Shown here piece after piece: positions 8,554 through 16,701 of a DNA stretch of 43,013 nucleotides. Source of the stretch: Pseudomonadales bacterium (GTDB lineage: Bacteria; Pseudomonadota; Gammaproteobacteria; Pseudomonadales; Azotimanducaceae); NCBI GenBank assembly GCA_022825925.1, contig JAJDVW010000114.1, positions 1-43,013 on the forward strand, in the 5' to 3' direction. The notes beneath the pieces were generated by a model. That model saw only the letters and a list, made by a program, of their open reading frames with translations, was not told the origin of the DNA and ran no database searches. The translations under genes and the position numbers were made by a program. The number at the start of each line of letters is the position of its first letter. The first letter of the stretch is position 1.

Positions 8554-9777
8554 ATGAAGCTCCGCCTCCTCGTACAACTGGGCTGGCGCAACCTTTGGCG
8601 CCACAAGCGGCGCAACGGGATCCTGCTCGGCGGCATCACTTTCGCCGTGGCCTCCGTGGTCCTCGCGAACTCCTTCATCCGGGGCATGCAGGTGCAGATG
8701 GCCGACAACGCCGTCGACCTCATGAACGGGCACGTCAAGATCCTCGCACCCGGCTACCTGGACGACCCGGGCATCGCCCAGAGTTTCGAAGTCGCGCAGG
8801 ACTGGCAGCCGGATGCGCTCGACGGCATCACGCCGGACATGGTCGCCGGTTGGGCCTCCCGCGTGCGGGTGCCGGCGGTCATCATGAGCGAGCGCGAGAC
8901 CCGGGGCATTCAGCTCGTGGGGATCGATCCCGCCAGCGAGAACATCTCCTTCGTCGGCAAGCTCGCGGTCGAGGGTGAAGGGCTCGCGGACGCCGCCGAC
9001 CGGCGCGTGATCGTGGGCGCCGGACTGGCCGAGCAGATCGAGACCCTGGTCGGCCGGCGGATCGTCCTCATCACGCAGGGCGCCGACGGCCGCAACCGCG
9101 AAGCGGGCTACCGGGTGGCCGGCATCTACCGCACCGATTCGTCTTCGCTCGAGAAGATCTTCGTCTTCACCGGTCGCGACACCGTACAGAACCTGCTCGA
9201 GACCAACGTGGTGACGGAACTCTCGGTCAGGGTCACCGAAGAACGCTTCGGTCCCCCGCTCCTGCAGCGTCTCGCGAACGTGTTCTCGGGCCTCGACGTG
9301 ATGACCTGGCAGGAACTCGACCCGACGGCCGCGGCGATGACCGCGATCATCGACGTCGCCATCCTGGTCTACTTCTTCATCATGATGGGGGCGCTGTCCT
9401 TCGGGCTGGTCAACTCCCTGGTGACGGCAGTCATGGAGCGCACGCGCGAGATGGGCATGATGCGGGCCATCGGGATGCGGCCACGGTCCGTCCTGCTGCA
9501 GGTGGTGCTGGAATCGACGCTCATCATGGGCGCCGGCATCGCCGGCGGGGTCCTGCTCGGCGTGCTGGTCTACCTGCCCATCGCCGATGGCGTCGACCTC
9601 GCGGCCTTCGACGAAGCGCTCTCCACGTTCGGGCTCAGCAACGTGCTCGTCCCGCAGCTCATCGCCCAGGACGTCATCCTGGTCGTGGTCCTGAGCCTGA
9701 TCCTGGGATTCGTTGCGAGCGCCTCTCCGGCGGTGCGTTGCATGAAGATGGGTCCGCTCGAGGCCATGCGCCGCTAA
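8554..9777 (+). CDS. ABC transporter permease, FtsX/MacB type (permease 4 of 4)
   Basis: A 407-residue permease with the same plan but more diverged: WRNLWRHKRRNGILLGG at the first helix, GHVKILAPGYLDDPG after it, ERTREMGMMRAIGMRP after helix 2, and a shorter C-terminus ending KMGPLEAMRR. The periplasmic domain is about 30 residues shorter than in the other three. It follows permease 3 after 65 nt and has AAAGGGTG about 5 nt before its ATG. It is probably the older partner in the complex, with permeases 1-3 a separate expanded lineage. Confidence 0.92.
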   Translation: MKLRLLVQLGWRNLWRHKRRNGILLGGITFAVASVVLANSFIRGMQVQMADNAVDLMNGHVKILAPGYLDDPGIAQSFEVAQDWQPDALDGITPDMVAGWASRVRVPAVIMSERETRGIQLVGIDPASENISFVGKLAVEGEGLADAADRRVIVGAGLAEQIETLVGRRIVLITQGADGRNREAGYRVAGIYRTDSSSLEKIFVFTGRDTVQNLLETNVVTELSVRVTEERFGPPLLQRLANVFSGLDVMTWQELDPTAAAMTAIIDVAILVYFFIMMGALSFGLVNSLVTAVMERTREMGMMRAIGMRPRSVLLQVVLESTLIMGAGIAGGVLLGVLVYLPIADGVDLAAFDEALSTFGLSNVLVPQLIAQDVILVVVLSLILGFVASASPAVRCMKMGPLEAMRR

Positions 9778-9799
9778 TCCAGTCCACAGGAGGAAAGGG

Positions 9800-10510
9800 A
9801 TGTCTGAAGAAGTTGTGCAGTGTCAGGGCGTGACGCGCGTCTACGCCGACGACGCCGTTCCGGTACACGCCCTGCGGGGCGTCGACTTCGCCGTCCACAA
9901 GGGCGACTGGGTCAGCCTGGCCGGACCGTCGGGCTCGGGCAAGTCCACGCTCCTGCACATCATCGGCGGGCTCGACCGGCCGAACGACGGGTCCGTCTCC
10001 GTGGACGGGGAGGACCTGGGTCCCCTCTCGGAGGCCCAGCTTTCGGACCTGCGGCTGCGCAAGATCGGCTTCGTCTTCCAGGCCTACAACCTCATCCCGG
10101 TCCTGACCGCGGTCGAGAACGTCGAGTTCATCATGCAGCTCCAGGGGGTCGGCGCGAGCGAACGCCGCGACCGCGCACTCGAGATCCTGGACCGGCTCGG
10201 CCTCGACGACATCGGGGACCGGCGGCCGGGGGAACTGTCCGGCGGGCAGCAGCAGCGCGTGGCGGTCGCCCGCGCGGTGGTGACGGACCCGGTGCTCCTG
10301 CTCGCCGACGAGCCGAGCGCCAACCTCGACACCGCGACGACGAAAGAGCTGCTCGAACTGCTGCGCAACATCAACGAGAACCACGGCGTCACGATCGTCA
10401 CCGCGACCCACGACCCCATGGTGATGGGCTACGCGAAGCGGCCGGTGAACCTGCGGGACGGCGCCATCGAGAGCGACGGGTCGACGACGGACACGTCGTC
10501 GGACGCTTGA
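9800..10510 (+). CDS. ABC transporter ATPase, LolD/MacB type
   Basis: A 236-residue ATPase with all catalytic motifs: Walker A GPSGSGKST (about residues 43-51), Q-loop VFQAYNLIPVLTAVEN, signature LSGGQQQR, Walker B LLLADEP, D-loop SANLD and switch His in ATHD. The LIPVLTAxEN loop and overall length place it in the LolD/MacB/FtsE group that works with FtsX-type permeases. A strong AGGAGG sits 8 nt before the ATG. It is the only ATPase in the operon and so probably serves all four permeases. Its stop TGA overlaps a TTG that may start the next gene. Confidence 0.95.
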   Translation: MSEEVVQCQGVTRVYADDAVPVHALRGVDFAVHKGDWVSLAGPSGSGKSTLLHIIGGLDRPNDGSVSVDGEDLGPLSEAQLSDLRLRKIGFVFQAYNLIPVLTAVENVEFIMQLQGVGASERRDRALEILDRLGLDDIGDRRPGELSGGQQQRVAVARAVVTDPVLLLADEPSANLDTATTKELLELLRNINENHGVTIVTATHDPMVMGYAKRPVNLRDGAIESDGSTTDTSSDA

Positions 10511-11826
10511 CCGTCGACGCGAACCCCACACCGATCATCCACGGCCGGTGGTCGCGGCCGGTGCGCTCCGCCATTCTGCTCGCCACGCTGGGCCTCGCCA
10601 CGGTGACCCCGGCGCAGGCCCAGGACTCAGAGATCAAGGGGCGGCTCAAGTGGTTCACCGCCGGCGCCATGCTCCCCGACGAGGACTTCCAGCGCCAGAC
10701 GCAAGGCACTCCCGCAGTCGACCACACCGGCAGCCTCCGCGTGCTCGTGCGCGCCGACGCAGCCGGCCGGGGCAGCGACCGGGACAGCAGCCTGCGGTTC
10801 ATCGCGGACTACTCCCTCTCCTGGCTGAACGGCGACTCGTTCGCGCTCGCGAGCGGCGCCGCACAGCAGACCCTCGACCAGACGCCCACGGAAGATGCGC
10901 GGCGGCTGATGCGCCTGACCTGGGAGATCGACGACGGCCGCCGCCACCGCGCGGTGCACCGCTTCGACCGCTTCGCCCTCGAATACCGGCGCCGCAACCT
11001 TTCCGTGACCGTGGGCCGCCAGGCGGTGAGCTGGGGGAGCGGGCGGGTCTTTCAGCCCATGGACCTGTTCAACCCCTTCGCCCCGACGACGGTGGACCGC
11101 GAGTACAAGCCGGGCGACGACGTGGTCCTCGTCGAGCAGGCCTTCGGCGGCAGTGACCTGCAGTTCCTCTACGTCGCGCGGCGCGACGAGCATGGCAAGG
11201 TCGGGACCGACAGCGCCAGCCGGGCGATCAAGTGGCATGGTTTTCTCGGCGGCAGCGAGATCGAGGTGCTCGGCGCCCGCCACTACCTCGACGACGTGCT
11301 CGGGCTGACCGTGCGCGTCCCCATCGGGGGCGCGATCCTGCGCACCGACGTGACCGGTACGCGCCTCGAGGAGAACGACGACTGGTACTTTTCCGGGATC
11401 CTCAACATCGACTGGGCCTTCGACCTCTTCCAGCGCGCGGCGTTCGGCTTCGTCGAGTACTTCCACAACGATTTCGGCGTGCGCGAACTGCCCGACCGCC
11501 GCTCGGACCTGCCCCATCCGCTGGTCACCCGGCTCGCCCGAGGCGAGCTGTTCAACATGATGCGCGACTACCTGGCCGTCGGCGCCACCTACCAGTGGAG
11601 CGCCCTGTGGACCCAGAGCCTGACCGCCATCGTCAACCTCGACGATCGCTCGAGTCTCCTGCAGACCGCGCTGGTCTACGAACCGTCCGACTACACGCGC
11701 ATGCAGATGGGCATCACGACGGTGCTCGGCGACGAGGGCGAGGAGTTCGGGGGCGTGCCCGTGGTGGAGGGCGTCACCAGCGGCGGCGGGACCCAGGCGT
11801 TCCTGCAGTTCGTGTACTTTCGGTAG
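10507..11826 (+). CDS. Putative outer-membrane beta-barrel protein of the ABC operon
   Basis: A 439-residue protein with a signal peptide (RSAILLATLGLATVTPAQAQ) ending at an AQA site. The rest is rich in alternating aromatic and polar strands, for example FALEYRRRNLSVTVGRQAVSWGSG and YWFSG-like blocks. It ends in aromatic FLQFVYFR, as expected for a beta-barrel inserted by the BAM complex. I do not recognise the exact family; DUF1302- or porin-like are guesses. As last gene of the LolA/permease/ATPase operon it may be the outer-membrane end of the export route. The TTG at 10507 overlaps the ATPase stop (TTGA). A GTG at 10561 would give a more compact 21-residue signal peptide and is a good alternative. 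Confidence 0.72.
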   Translation: MTVDANPTPIIHGRWSRPVRSAILLATLGLATVTPAQAQDSEIKGRLKWFTAGAMLPDEDFQRQTQGTPAVDHTGSLRVLVRADAAGRGSDRDSSLRFIADYSLSWLNGDSFALASGAAQQTLDQTPTEDARRLMRLTWEIDDGRRHRAVHRFDRFALEYRRRNLSVTVGRQAVSWGSGRVFQPMDLFNPFAPTTVDREYKPGDDVVLVEQAFGGSDLQFLYVARRDEHGKVGTDSASRAIKWHGFLGGSEIEVLGARHYLDDVLGLTVRVPIGGAILRTDVTGTRLEENDDWYFSGILNIDWAFDLFQRAAFGFVEYFHNDFGVRELPDRRSDLPHPLVTRLARGELFNMMRDYLAVGATYQWSALWTQSLTAIVNLDDRSSLLQTALVYEPSDYTRMQMGITTVLGDEGEEFGGVPVVEGVTSGGGTQAFLQFVYFR

Positions 11827-11893
11827 GGGCCGCCGGCCCAGGACGCCGACCACGCCGTCGAGGAGCAGCGTCGGCTACCGGTTGTCCGTCGCC

Positions 11894-12283
11894 TCAGGCC
11901 GGATCGAGAATCTCGCGCGTCGCGGCCTTTTCGACGAACGCGGAACGAGTCATGCCGCGCATGCGCGCGGCCTCGTCGAGCGTGTCGAGGAAGCCCTTCT
12001 CCAGGCTCAGGTTGACCCGTACCGTCCTTTTCCGGTCCCGGACATAGGGGATCATCATGAGGACGGCGCCACCGGCAATGTCCTCCGCAACCTGTTCCCG
12101 CACGGACTCGAAACCCCGCGCGGGCGCGGGCTCGGTGTCCTCGAAGAACAGGCTCAAAGCCTCGATCGAGTTGGGGACGATCTCCCCGAAGGTGTCCGCG
12201 GCCGAAAAACACCCGGCAACCTCGGGAAATCGAACCCCGTAGGCGCTGTCGGTGTCCTTGTCGATGACGGCAACGTAGTACAT
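11894..12283 (-). CDS. hicB: HicB-type antitoxin
   Basis: A 129-residue protein in two parts. The N-terminal degraded RNase-H-like HicB domain has MYYVAVIDKDTDSAYGVRFPEVAGCFSAADTFGEI, which is close to the family consensus. The C-terminal ribbon-helix-helix region (RTVRVNLSLEKGFLDTLDEAAR then GMTRSAFVEKAA) would bind the operator. It neutralises HicA and represses the pair. It begins 8 nt after the hicA stop, in the common hicA-hicB order. Expression is probably autoregulated from the promoter in front of hicA. Confidence 0.93.
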   Translation of the reverse strand: MYYVAVIDKDTDSAYGVRFPEVAGCFSAADTFGEIVPNSIEALSLFFEDTEPAPARGFESVREQVAEDIAGGAVLMMIPYVRDRKRTVRVNLSLEKGFLDTLDEAARMRGMTRSAFVEKAATREILDPA

Positions 12284-12291
12284 GGTTCTCC

Positions 12292-12474
12292 TCAGATCCA
12301 GCCGACCTGCCTGGCGATGCTCCGGGCCGTGCCGAGCGGGAGATCCTTCTTCGGGTGGGGGACCACCACGGTGGTCACGCCCTTCCTGAACTTGTGGTGT
12401 GATCCTCTGATGCTCACCAGATCAAAGCCCTCGGCCTCCAGACGCTTGACGATGTCGCGGCTGTTGCGAAGCAT
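12292..12474 (-). CDS. hicA: HicA-type mRNA interferase toxin
   Basis: A 60-residue dsRBD-like toxin. SRDIVKRLEAEGFDLVSIRGSHHKF contains the catalytic His in the conserved GSHHKF motif, and VVVPHPKKDLPLGTARSIARQVGW matches the family's C-terminal half. HicA cleaves mRNA when free of HicB. The ATG at 12474 gives the usual family length; a TTG two codons upstream is the alternative. A consensus TATAAT lies only 5 nt before the ATG, so the message may be leaderless. Confidence 0.94.
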   Translation of the reverse strand: MLRNSRDIVKRLEAEGFDLVSIRGSHHKFRKGVTTVVVPHPKKDLPLGTARSIARQVGWI

Positions 12475-12479
12475 GCGCA

Positions 12480-12485
12480 ATTATA
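12480..12485 (-). promoter_or_regulatory. -10 box (TATAAT) of hicAB, leaderless arrangement
   Basis: A perfect TATAAT on the minus strand is followed by TGCGC and then the hicA ATG. With transcription starting about 6-7 nt after the box, the mRNA would begin at or next to the start codon. No good -35 is visible. No Shine-Dalgarno sequence precedes the ATG. Confidence 0.55.
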
Positions 12486-12642
12486 TACACACCCCCGCTG
12501 CTCGACACAGAGGTCAGCCGGACGGGGACGGGCGTGGCGCAAGGCGGCCCGATCAGCGGATGACCGTCCCCAAGTCTCGCGAACTCCGCCGGTCTTCCGC
12601 ACCGACGTCGCTCGGTTCATGGCGACTCGCGGGAGCGCCCCT

Positions 12643-13578
12643 CTACGCCGGGTAATGCCGCCCCAGCCAGTCCAGCATCAACGCGTTGGTCTCCGCGCGC
12701 TTCTCCTGCTGGATCCAGTGCCCGCACTCGAGCGTGTGGACCTCGACGTTCGGGACGTGCCGCTCGAGGCTCGCCGACTTCGGGACCATGTCGTACTGGC
12801 CGTAGATCATCAGCGTGGGCGCGTCGACGACCTGCGGCGCGTCCCCCAGGATGTGCCAGTTGCGCGTGAAGTTGCGGTACCAGTTGATGCCGCCGGTGAA
12901 GCCGCTCTCCTCGAACCCCTGGACGAACACGTCGAGTTCCCCGTCGTCCATGAAGGCCTTGCCGCGGGGCTCCGCCTGTCGCGCCAGGTTGATCAGCGGC
13001 ATGCCCGGTTGCGGCGCCGGCGCCGGCTCCTTCCACTGCTCCGCACGGTAGATGTTGCGCAGGAACCGGTGCGTGTTCTCCTCGAACGCCCCGTCCGCGA
13101 CGCCGGGCTGCCGGTTGAAGTGCACGATGTAGAAATCGCCGCCGAGCTGCGACTCCCAGAAGCCGACCCACTCGGTGGGTCCGCGCTCCATGAACGGGAC
13201 GCTGAGGTTGATGGCCCCCGCCACCCGGTCGGGATGCAACTGGGCCATGGCCCAGACGACGATGGCGCCCCAGTCGTGGCCGACGAAGACCGCCTGCTCC
13301 TCCCCGTAGTGATCGAGCAGGCCGACGAGATCGCCGGTCAGCGCGTTGATGTCGTAGTCCTCGACCGCCTCGGGGCGATCCGAGAGCCAGTATCCCCGCT
13401 GGTTGGGCACGATCGCCCGATAGCCCGCCCCGGCCAGCGGACCGACCTGGTGGCGCCAGGACCAGCCCATCTCCGGCCAGCCGTGGCAGAGGACGACCGG
13501 CTTCCCCGAGCCGTGCTCGTGGACCGCCAGCGTCACGCCGTTCGTCCGTACCCGCTCGTAGTCACCGGCGTTGCGCAT
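12643..13578 (-). CDS. Alpha/beta hydrolase, epoxide-hydrolase type
   Basis: A 311-residue alpha/beta hydrolase. The oxyanion motif is HGWPE (residues 32-36). The nucleophile is Asp102 in VGHDWGA, as expected for epoxide hydrolases and haloalkane dehalogenases rather than Ser esterases. The acid is Asp263 in YGQYDM and the base His287 in ECGHWIQQE. Tyr151 and Tyr234 sit where epoxide hydrolases have their two ring-opening tyrosines. No signal peptide is present. The start has GGGAGCGGGAC upstream, and the gene follows the SDR stop after 15 nt, so the two form an operon. The substrate is unknown. Confidence 0.9.
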   Translation of the reverse strand: MRNAGDYERVRTNGVTLAVHEHGSGKPVVLCHGWPEMGWSWRHQVGPLAGAGYRAIVPNQRGYWLSDRPEAVEDYDINALTGDLVGLLDHYGEEQAVFVGHDWGAIVVWAMAQLHPDRVAGAINLSVPFMERGPTEWVGFWESQLGGDFYIVHFNRQPGVADGAFEENTHRFLRNIYRAEQWKEPAPAPQPGMPLINLARQAEPRGKAFMDDGELDVFVQGFEESGFTGGINWYRNFTRNWHILGDAPQVVDAPTLMIYGQYDMVPKSASLERHVPNVEVHTLECGHWIQQEKRAETNALMLDWLGRHYPA

Positions 13579-13593
13579 CGTCCCGCTCCCGTC

Positions 13594-14514
13594 TCAGGCG
13601 ACTTCCACGGCCGCGCTCGACTGCTGGGCCGCATCGACATTGGCCTGGCGCGCCTCCACGAGTTGCGGCATGTAGTCGTCGAGGTCGTCCAGGGTCCAGA
13701 GGCCCTGGTCCGGCTTGCGGAAGCTCTTGATGATGGCCGGCTGCTGCATGATGCCGACGAGCCCGCTGGCGCAATGGATGATCTGGTTGGAGATGCCCGC
13801 CGCCTCGTCCGTGCAGAGCCACGCCACCACCGGCGCGATGTGCTGCGGTCCGCCGGTATCGAGATCCTGCTGGGTCGTCTCTTCTCCTCGTGCGTCGCGC
13901 AGCGGAATGGTCATGCGCGTCAGGGCGCCCGGCGAGATCGTGTTGACCGTGCAGCCGTACTTCGCGAGTTCGATGGAGAGCACCCGCGAGAACCCGGCGA
14001 TGCCGGCCTTCGCGGCGCCGTAGTTGGCCTGTCCGAAGTTGCCGAAGAGCCCCGAGACGCTCGAGAAGTTGATGATGCGGCACCCGGTCCGCCCCGTCTC
14101 GCGCAGGTACTTCGCGAACGGGCGCGAGCAGCAGTAGTGGCCCTTCAGGTGGACGGCCAGCACCGCGTCCCAGTCGGACTCTTCCATGTTGAAGATCGAC
14201 TTGTCCCGCAGGATGCCGGCGTTGTTCACCAGGATGTCCATGCCGCCGAAGCTCTCGACGGCCGTCGCCAGCAGGGACGCACCGCCTTCGACCGTCGCGA
14301 CGGACTGCGTGTTCGCCGCCGCCTCGCCCCCGGCCGCGCTGATCTCGTCGGCGACTTCCTGGGCGATCGTTCCGCCCCCGGTGCCGTCGGTCGCGCCACC
14401 GAGGTCGTTCACCACGACCTTCGCGCCTTCCGACGCCATGAGCAGCGCGATCTCGCGCCCGATCCCCCGGCCCGCGCCGGTCACCACGGCGATCTTGCCG
14501 TCCAAACGTCCCAT
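13594..14514 (-). CDS. SDR family oxidoreductase (multifunctional-enzyme / hydroxyacyl-CoA dehydrogenase type)
   Basis: A 306-residue short-chain dehydrogenase. The cofactor motif is TGAGRGIG (residues 11-18) and the second strand VVVNDLGGATDGTG is the pattern seen in peroxisomal multifunctional enzyme 2-like proteins that act on 3-hydroxyacyl-CoA. NNAG, the catalytic Ser in INFSSVSG, and YGAAKAG complete the active site. It has a C-terminal extension of about 45 residues past the normal SDR core. The ATG at 14514 is fixed by a GAAGGAG site 6 nt upstream. First gene of an operon with the epoxide hydrolase; divergent from the histidine phosphatase gene. Confidence 0.92.
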   Translation of the reverse strand: MGRLDGKIAVVTGAGRGIGREIALLMASEGAKVVVNDLGGATDGTGGGTIAQEVADEISAAGGEAAANTQSVATVEGGASLLATAVESFGGMDILVNNAGILRDKSIFNMEESDWDAVLAVHLKGHYCCSRPFAKYLRETGRTGCRIINFSSVSGLFGNFGQANYGAAKAGIAGFSRVLSIELAKYGCTVNTISPGALTRMTIPLRDARGEETTQQDLDTGGPQHIAPVVAWLCTDEAAGISNQIIHCASGLVGIMQQPAIIKSFRKPDQGLWTLDDLDDYMPQLVEARQANVDAAQQSSAAVEVA

Positions 14515-14602
14515 GCGATCCTCCTTCGGGTACGACGCCCGGGGTTTCGGCGACTGCGCCGATGGGCGTCCGCTGCGCAAAGCCGTGGGATACTAAAGGG
14601 GA

Positions 14603-15271
14603 ATGTTCGGCGACGCCACCATACAGACCGTCCGCGACCTGGCCGCAAGCGGCGTGGACCACGTGGCGCTCCTGATGCGCCATTCGGCGCGCGAGTTCAA
14701 TCCCAACGTCCACGATCTCGTGAACCCGCTGACGGACGAGGGCCGCGACCTGTCGCGCCGTCTCGGCGAGGAGTTGCCGAAGTCCCACACGCTGCGCGGC
14801 TATGCGTCGCCCCCGGAACGGTGCATCGAGACCGCGCAGCTCGCACTGCTCGGCCATGCTTCGAAGGGTGGAGAAGCGACCCGCGTGCGGCCCGTGGAGG
14901 GCCTCGGCGTCTTCTATGTCCTCGACCAGATGAAGATGTTCCGCGCCCTGCAGGGCGCGGCAGGGATGGACGGTTTCATCGAGCGGTGGGTGGGAGGCGA
15001 ACTGCCGCGCGACGCCATGATCCCCGCCGACCAGGCGGCGCGGCTCGTGCTCGACATCGTCGCGGCCAAGCTCGACCACCCGGTGGCGGAGCGGCAGATC
15101 GACCTCTGCGTCACCCACGACCTGACCGTGCACATGGTGCGCGACCGGCTGCTGGGAGCATCGGAGGAGTACGGGACGGTGGAGTTCCTCGACGCACTGG
15201 CCGTGTATCGGCGCGACGGGCGGCTACTCATGCGCGCGCAGGTGGGCCCGGAGCGGGAAGTGGGCGCCTGA
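14603..15271 (+). CDS. Histidine phosphatase family protein (phosphoglycerate-mutase-like)
   Basis: A 222-residue protein of the histidine phosphatase superfamily. ALLMRHSAREF holds the phospho-accepting His, with RHS instead of the usual RHG. A second Arg lies in the ASPPERCIETAQ block, and CVTHDLTVHMV supplies the second catalytic His. It lacks a signal peptide and is probably cytoplasmic. It reads away from the SDR gene. A GATACT -10-like hexamer is 8 nt before the ATG and AAAGGGG overlaps that gap, so both a leaderless and a ribosome-binding-site-driven start are possible. The substrate cannot be told from sequence. Confidence 0.87.
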   Translation: MFGDATIQTVRDLAASGVDHVALLMRHSAREFNPNVHDLVNPLTDEGRDLSRRLGEELPKSHTLRGYASPPERCIETAQLALLGHASKGGEATRVRPVEGLGVFYVLDQMKMFRALQGAAGMDGFIERWVGGELPRDAMIPADQAARLVLDIVAAKLDHPVAERQIDLCVTHDLTVHMVRDRLLGASEEYGTVEFLDALAVYRRDGRLLMRAQVGPEREVGA

Positions 15272-15299
15272 CGCGGCGAGCGAGTCCTCGCCGCCTGCT

Positions 15300-16013
15300 T
15301 CAACCTGGCTCGCCGGACTCCAGCGCCCGCAGGCGAGCTTCCAGCTCGGCCATGCGCGCCCGCGATTCCCGGTGCGCGGCCCTTTCGTCGCGGAGCGCTG
15401 TCCTCTCGTCGCGGAGCGCTGCACTCACGTCCCGCAGCGTCCGCAGGTCCTGTCCCGTCGCCGGGTCCCGGAACCAGAGCCGCCCGCCCTGCATTCTCAG
15501 ATCCAGCTCGAGCGCCTCGCTGCGGAACACGCGCTGGCCGCTCTCCACCCGAGCCGGCAGGAGCCGGTAGCCGCCGTCCTCCAACGTGAAGCCCCGGAGC
15601 GGCGGATCGAAGTACTCGTCCCGGGGATCGAACATCCAGTACTCCCGAATCCCGAGCTCCGCATACAGCGCACGCTTCGGCCCCTCGTCCTGCTTCCAGG
15701 TGTTCTCCGACGCCACCTCGAGCACGAAGTCCGGCGCCTTCGGCTCGGCCCAGAGCTTGTAGATCATCCGGTGGTGCTTGGCCGCACCGAACACGACGAA
15801 GACGTCCGGCGCGACGCGCTTCCGAGGATTCCCCTCTTCGTAGTAGATCAGCAGGTCGCCCGAAACATAGACATCGGGGCGGTCCGAGAAACGCTCGTCG
15901 AGGACGGCGATCGCGTCCAGGATCGCCCACAACTGCCAGTCGTTCTCAGCCAACGGCTGGCCGTCCGAACTCGGATAGAGGGGGTCTTCCGCGATGTAGG
16001 GTGACTGCGTCAT
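15300..16013 (-). CDS. Uma2 family (DUF820) putative PD-(D/E)XK endonuclease with C-terminal coiled coil
   Basis: A 237-residue protein. The Uma2 core includes VSGDLLIYYEEGNPRKRVAPDVFVV with the conserved Asp, then FVLEVASENTWKQDEGPKRALY with the Glu and downstream Lys, then LGIREYWMFDP. This is the usual restriction-endonuclease-like fold. The last 60 residues form a charged coiled coil with heptads such as ALRDERTALRDERAAH, encoded by an imperfect 21-bp direct repeat near 15385-15430. The family's role is not settled and many genomes carry many copies. I chose the ATG at 16013, 7 nt after AAAGGG; the ATG at 16019 is equally possible. Confidence 0.88.
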   Translation of the reverse strand: MTQSPYIAEDPLYPSSDGQPLAENDWQLWAILDAIAVLDERFSDRPDVYVSGDLLIYYEEGNPRKRVAPDVFVVFGAAKHHRMIYKLWAEPKAPDFVLEVASENTWKQDEGPKRALYAELGIREYWMFDPRDEYFDPPLRGFTLEDGGYRLLPARVESGQRVFRSEALELDLRMQGGRLWFRDPATGQDLRTLRDVSAALRDERTALRDERAAHRESRARMAELEARLRALESGEPG

Positions 16014-16125
16014 CGGCATGCCCTTTGGCAGCTTGCCCAGTCCGTCGGCACCGGGCTGGCAACGGTAGCATGGCGTCGCTCGCACGCTCAATTGCTCCCG
16101 AGCGAGCTGAGCGAGCTTGCCTGCC

Positions 16126-16701
16126 TCATCCCGGACGCCGGAAGGGGCTCAGGCCGGCATCGGTGTGCGACATCGTCCCGAAGAAGGCCGGGAAAACACC
16201 TACGGTCGCATGTCCGGCGTCGCGAAGAGCCCTCTCCCCACGGCTGCTACAGGGCCTGGTTCGCTCGCGAAGCACCGGGGCGAGCTTCGTCATCACGGAT
16301 TCGAAGTTCACGATCCTGACGACATACCACCGCGGCTTGCCGCGCCGGGTGCCCGTCGCCAGACGGCACGACGCGAGCTGTCGCAGGCGGACGCCCACGG
16401 CGCTCTTGTAATGCAGGCGATCGAAGAACAACTCGTTGCACTCCCGCGTCTCCGCCAGCGAGCGGAGCACGGCCAGGCACGTACCCGCATCTCCGGCGAC
16501 CTCGTCCACCCACAGGCAGCAGTCGGCGCCTTCCAGGTCGACGCTCACATGGCCGGACGCCGGGACGCCGCCCCAGCACAACGTCCTGAACAGGCCGGGA
16601 TGCTTGTTGCGGCGGTAAGTCGGTCGCCGCGCGGTACCGGTCAGGCCGGCGTGGGTGGCATTGCAGACCGCCGCGAGGTCGTCGCGATGGCAGGCCTCCA
16701 C
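16126..16701 (-). pseudogene. Remnant of a GNAT-type acetyltransferase (C-terminal half)
   Basis: The minus-strand frame contains a recognisable stretch: a start-like ACHRDDLAAVCNATHAG block, VDLEGADCCLWVDEVAG, a helix with ELFFDRLHYKSAVGVRLRQ, and SYVV-like WYVVRIVNFESVMTKLAPVLRER. These match the plan of large GNAT/Eis-like acetyltransferases as I know them. The part before about 16701 continues only in another frame, and the tail after RER is degenerate. I therefore read it as a decayed copy rather than an intact gene. The only start available is a GTG, with no ribosome-binding site. Confidence in the family is moderate and in decay fair. Confidence 0.4.

Noticed and set aside
12619..15570. 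A plus-strand open frame of 983 codons
   Set aside because: It lies opposite the epoxide hydrolase and SDR genes and runs across several real gene ends. The translation is typical antisense, rich in Arg, Asp and Val.
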